Positions 38,071-41,039 of a DNA stretch of 41,039 bases are shown piece after piece; positions within the stretch are counted from its first letter, which is position 1, and each line of letters begins with the position of its first letter. A program made the translations under genes and the position numbers. The notes beneath the pieces were generated by a model. The model was not told the DNA's origin. It saw only the letters and a list, made by a program, of their open reading frames with translations, and ran no database searches. The DNA is taken from positions 1 through 41,039 of the forward strand of contig JAQIWT010000067.1 in assembly GCA_034696485.1 (NCBI GenBank). Direction: 5' to 3'. This DNA comes from Isohypsibius dastychi (Eukaryota > Tardigrada > Eutardigrada > Parachela > Isohypsibiidae).

Positions 38071-41039
38071 TTAAACAAATAAACCCAGATTCGTTGTAAA
38101 AAGCGGGCGAAGCGTCGGTTTTGCGGCTTCCGTTGCATTGAACGGCGCTAGAAAATAAACCAGATAAAAATTAGGTCTTTAAACTTTACATTATATTTTC
38201 GCAAATCCATACCGTCAGACGTCTTATAAGTCAGCCTGAATCCATTTCCGGTCAGCGCGAAATCAGTGTGAAAATCAATTATCATTCTCCGCCGAGCATA
38301 AATGGGTTGAGGTACATCCCCAACCGATCCCACCATTCCTCCTCCGCAAAGTCGAGGTCCAGGACTGATCGCGTCCGTTTCATTATCAGCTTTATCCTCA
38401 TAAACTATCAAATAATCATGACAGACGATCTCCGAATAATACGCTCCGATGACTCGGTTATTCTCTTTGAGCATTAATTTCCGGACACCTTCCAAATCAA
38501 AGTTATTCGGATCGAATTCCAGTTTGATATATGGTCTGTCATCCGGTGCAATGATTTCATATCGGCAATCCAAATTGTCTTTAGGTTTTTCGGGGAATCC
38601 GGGTGAAACGACGGTTCCTTCGGGATCCAGATAAACTCCACCACATCCGGTTGTCCATTGAGCGGAGAACCCTTTAGCGGTGATGTCATCATTAGACCTG
38701 AATCTCACTCGCAGTTTGTTCATGCTGGACAGTGTTTCATTTGGAGCTTGAATTCCACAGGCCCTAACTGCGGTCACCCAGTTATTCTGCCGGTTCAAAT
38801 CGAGGATCTCCACGTAGTCCGCCATGCAGTCAACTGAGCTTTGAATATCAAAGCGACCCGTAAATGAAAAGTTAACGTGGTATCCTGGACCCAAAAAAAA
38901 TCTAGTCGTTCATAATAATAAAGAAGGCGGAAAGATTTAGAAAGGTCACCTGAATCGACAATAATGTCCCAAACACATTCGATGTTTTTAGGGTACGCCG
39001 TTTTGTTTTGGAAACCTGGTGTAACAATAACACCCTCATTTCCGTGGAGTGTTCCTCCACAACCGTCCGTGACCGCAATGAATCTGGCACTGAATCCTTT
39101 TCGGGCTATCTGGCTGTTCGACTGGAACTGCAGAAGAAGTGCGGACCCTTGTGAACGAATCGGGTCAGGTACACGCTGTCCGCAAATTGTATCGATTTTC
39201 GGTGAAGTGTGATAGCGGCCATTCAGCACTTGGAGGAAATCTTGTGTGCAGTTCTGGTGGGCTTCCAAATCCATATCGATAAAGGTCAGCTACACAATAA
39301 AAATCGGGTTGACGTAATTTCGTCCACCGAAAGGTCACCGAATTCAAGATCGGTTGTACCTGAATTTGTGCGTCCATTCCTGATGGCGCACTGATCAGCC
39401 AGGCACAATTCAGATTATGTGGATAGGGATTCGGATAACCAGGTGTAGTAATGCGTCCCATTTGCTGTTCCAAGATTCCGCCGCAAGCTGGAAAATTCAG
39501 GTATGTACGCAAAAATAGTCCGGCAGAATTACGCCGAATTTCGTACCTGAGATGTTATATTCCAATCGGAACCCTCGCATACTATGCGAATAATCAGTTC
39601 TGAAACGGATGATCACCTGGCTTCCAGGTATGATCATAGTTGTTTGCGGCTGCTCTTCCAGTTTTCCGCACAACGTCTGCACCGGCGCATCACTAGTTGT
39701 GATCTCCACGAAGTCACTTCTGCAGAAATCTTGACTCAAAGCCGGGGTCACCGTCTCCGTATCAAGATGGGTGAAACGAAGAGTTATGGTCGATTGTGTG
39801 AACAAAGTCCCAGAGTTTGGCGGACTGATTTTCCAGATGCACTCCTCATTAGCCGGATATACCGCCGCAGCGTTATTCATATCGAAATTCGGACTTGAGA
39901 TTACTCCACTAGTTGCACTCAGATAGCCACCGCAGGCTATAAATACATGTTTGAAAATGTATGACCTTCTACGAAATCAACGTGCCCCATCCTTACTAGC
40001 GGCCTCGTAACTGGAATACGCCAATTTGAATCCACGATTACTTCGTGATCCGTCGGTCTGGAATTTGATTGTCATCGTGTTCATACTTGAAGTGTGTGTA
40101 GTTGTGATGGTGGACTTATGCCCTGTTACATTGTCCATTAAAAATGACATGCAAGAATTCCAAAACTAAACATACCGCAAAGCCTGTCCTTTCGTGGTGA
40201 GTCTGGCAGGATACCATTATAAATCTATTGAAAATTAAAATAAAGTTCGTGAGCATTTTGATTTGTCTAATTTAATCAACGAACCTCCAGAACGTCACTT
40301 TGACAGTAGCCATGGCCCTCGACATCAAACTCTTGAATGTCCAGCTTGATACGACGTCCAGCAGCAACAACGATGGTCCAAGTACAAACTCGATTATGCG
40401 GATAGGCATTTGGATAGCCAGGAGAAGTGATAATGCCTCGAGAAGCTGTTAGACGACCTCCACAGACTAGAAAAGCAGAAGTTTCCAACGAACAGTGAAA
40501 CCAAGTTGTCATCTCAGGTCTCATCACGCAATGCACTAAAGACAAATTTTATTCCGAATTACCTTCGGTATTTGCTGTAAAACCGATTCGGAATTTGAAA
40601 GGGTTCTCCGCTGTAGCTGCTGGACTGGAAGACGGATTAGAACGGAAGCGGATGTAAACTTGCGAATCTGCCGAGCTGAAACGTGCTCCGGCTTGATCTC
40701 CACAAAGCTCACGTATGAGAGCACCTTCAATTAAACAAGATTAAATTAAAATAGTGCTTAATCGAGGGCTCAAATTCCCATACCGGTCGAATTATTTTCT
40801 CGAAATTCAACGACAGTGCTGCCGGCGGGACAGGTTGAGCTGATTGATGCGTCGCTACCGCCTTCCTCCCACGGTTCAGGAGGAATGGCCACTTCGAATG
40901 AAGGTGGTAGTGTGAATTCTTTCATTTCGAAGTCAATAAAATGCCCAACCGGTACTTGGACAAACCATTCACAATCAAACGGGCTGGACAGCGGATATGG
41001 CTGCGGATAATTCGGGCTGGTGATGGTGCCTTTTTGGTC
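38071..41039 (-). CDS. Cubilin-like multi-CUB protein, 3' part (5' end beyond window)
   Basis: Minus-strand exons >41039-40784, 40724-40563, 40466-40285, 40224-40176, 40122-39997, 39936-39547, 39487-39360, 39289-38950, 38884-38213 and 38147-38071 join to 793 aa plus TAA. Six CUB domains are visible. Their starts carry the pattern CGG...G-[TVI]-I-[TS]-[ST]-P-[GN]-[YF]-P (for example RGIITSPGYPNAYPHN, EGVIVTPGF, EGTVVSPGF), and each ends near a GF-[RK]-L-x-Y-like strand. Acidic DxxE/DYVEILD residues suggest Ca-bound CUBs, as in cubilin. There is no transmembrane segment, and the protein ends soon after the last CUB, as in cubilin, a peripheral endocytic receptor. Tolloid- or spermadhesin-type proteins are alternatives because the N-terminus is not visible. 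Confidence 0.87.

Noticed and set aside
1-41039. CRISPR arrays, bacterial operons or ribosomal RNA
   Set aside because: Spliced animal genes throughout; no spaced direct-repeat array and no rRNA-like sequence seen.

Overview
This is nuclear DNA from an animal with a compact genome. The host genes are densely packed. Most introns are about 45-110 nt with GT-AG ends, often preceded by a pyrimidine-rich tract and TTTTCAG, TTTTAG or CCAG. The gene set is purely metazoan (SMOC, DNAJC4, FAM136A, POLE3, SGT1, HSD17B12, dynein LIC, MCFD2 and cubilin types). Gene density, intron style and a TPR-less SGT1 suggest a nematode or another small-genome ecdysozoan. That placement is an inference; I cannot name the species.

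Host layout: (1) a SMOC-like secreted calcium-binding protein, + strand, 993-5488, 16 exons; (2) a DNAJC4-like membrane J-protein, - strand, 23707 down to 5728, split by a huge insertion in one intron; (3) FAM136A-like, + strand, 24166-24999; (4) POLE3-like histone-fold protein, - strand, 25995-25156; (5) SGT1, + strand, 26496-27268; (6) HSD17B12/LET-767-type reductase, + strand, 27851-29368; (7) dynein light intermediate chain, + strand, 30364-32400; (8) an orphan rhodopsin-like GPCR, + strand, 33043-34920; (9) a MACROD-type macrodomain protein, + strand, about 35541-36901; (10) MCFD2-like, - strand, 37611-37034; (11) the 3' part of a cubilin-like multi-CUB protein, - strand, running off the right edge. 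Exon joins were done by hand. Nearly all are phase-consistent and end in a stop codon.

The accessory core is one 16,735-bp LTR retrotransposon at 6254-22988. Its two 751-bp LTRs look identical by eye and it is flanked by a 4-bp duplication (CTAC). It sits antisense in what was a 57-nt intron of the DNAJC4-like gene. Domain order PR-RT-RNaseH-INT makes it Ty3/gypsy-like, but it is far larger than usual and has several unexpected parts. These are a primer-binding site matching tRNA-Lys(CUU), an AUG-free leader, and a 958-aa ORF1 ending in the first half of a capsid domain. An AUGA overlap then leads into ORF2, which holds the rest of capsid and two zinc knuckles. An A_AAA_AAC slippery site followed by a clean H-type pseudoknot leads into a 2311-codon Pol frame. 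Pol carries a catalytically dead retropepsin-like copy, an active retropepsin and an SH3 domain before RT.

After pol come accessory ORFs with no recognisable envelope. Splice signals suggest a subgenomic mRNA: a leader donor at 7064, an acceptor ending at 18387 just before the ATG, and a 55-nt phase-0 intron at 19256-19310 that joins two overlapping ORFs. A further 185-aa ORF precedes the 3' LTR. The captured SH3, pseudoprotease duplication, two-step Gag-Pol decoding and spliced orphan ORFs together are the strongest candidate here for something undescribed.
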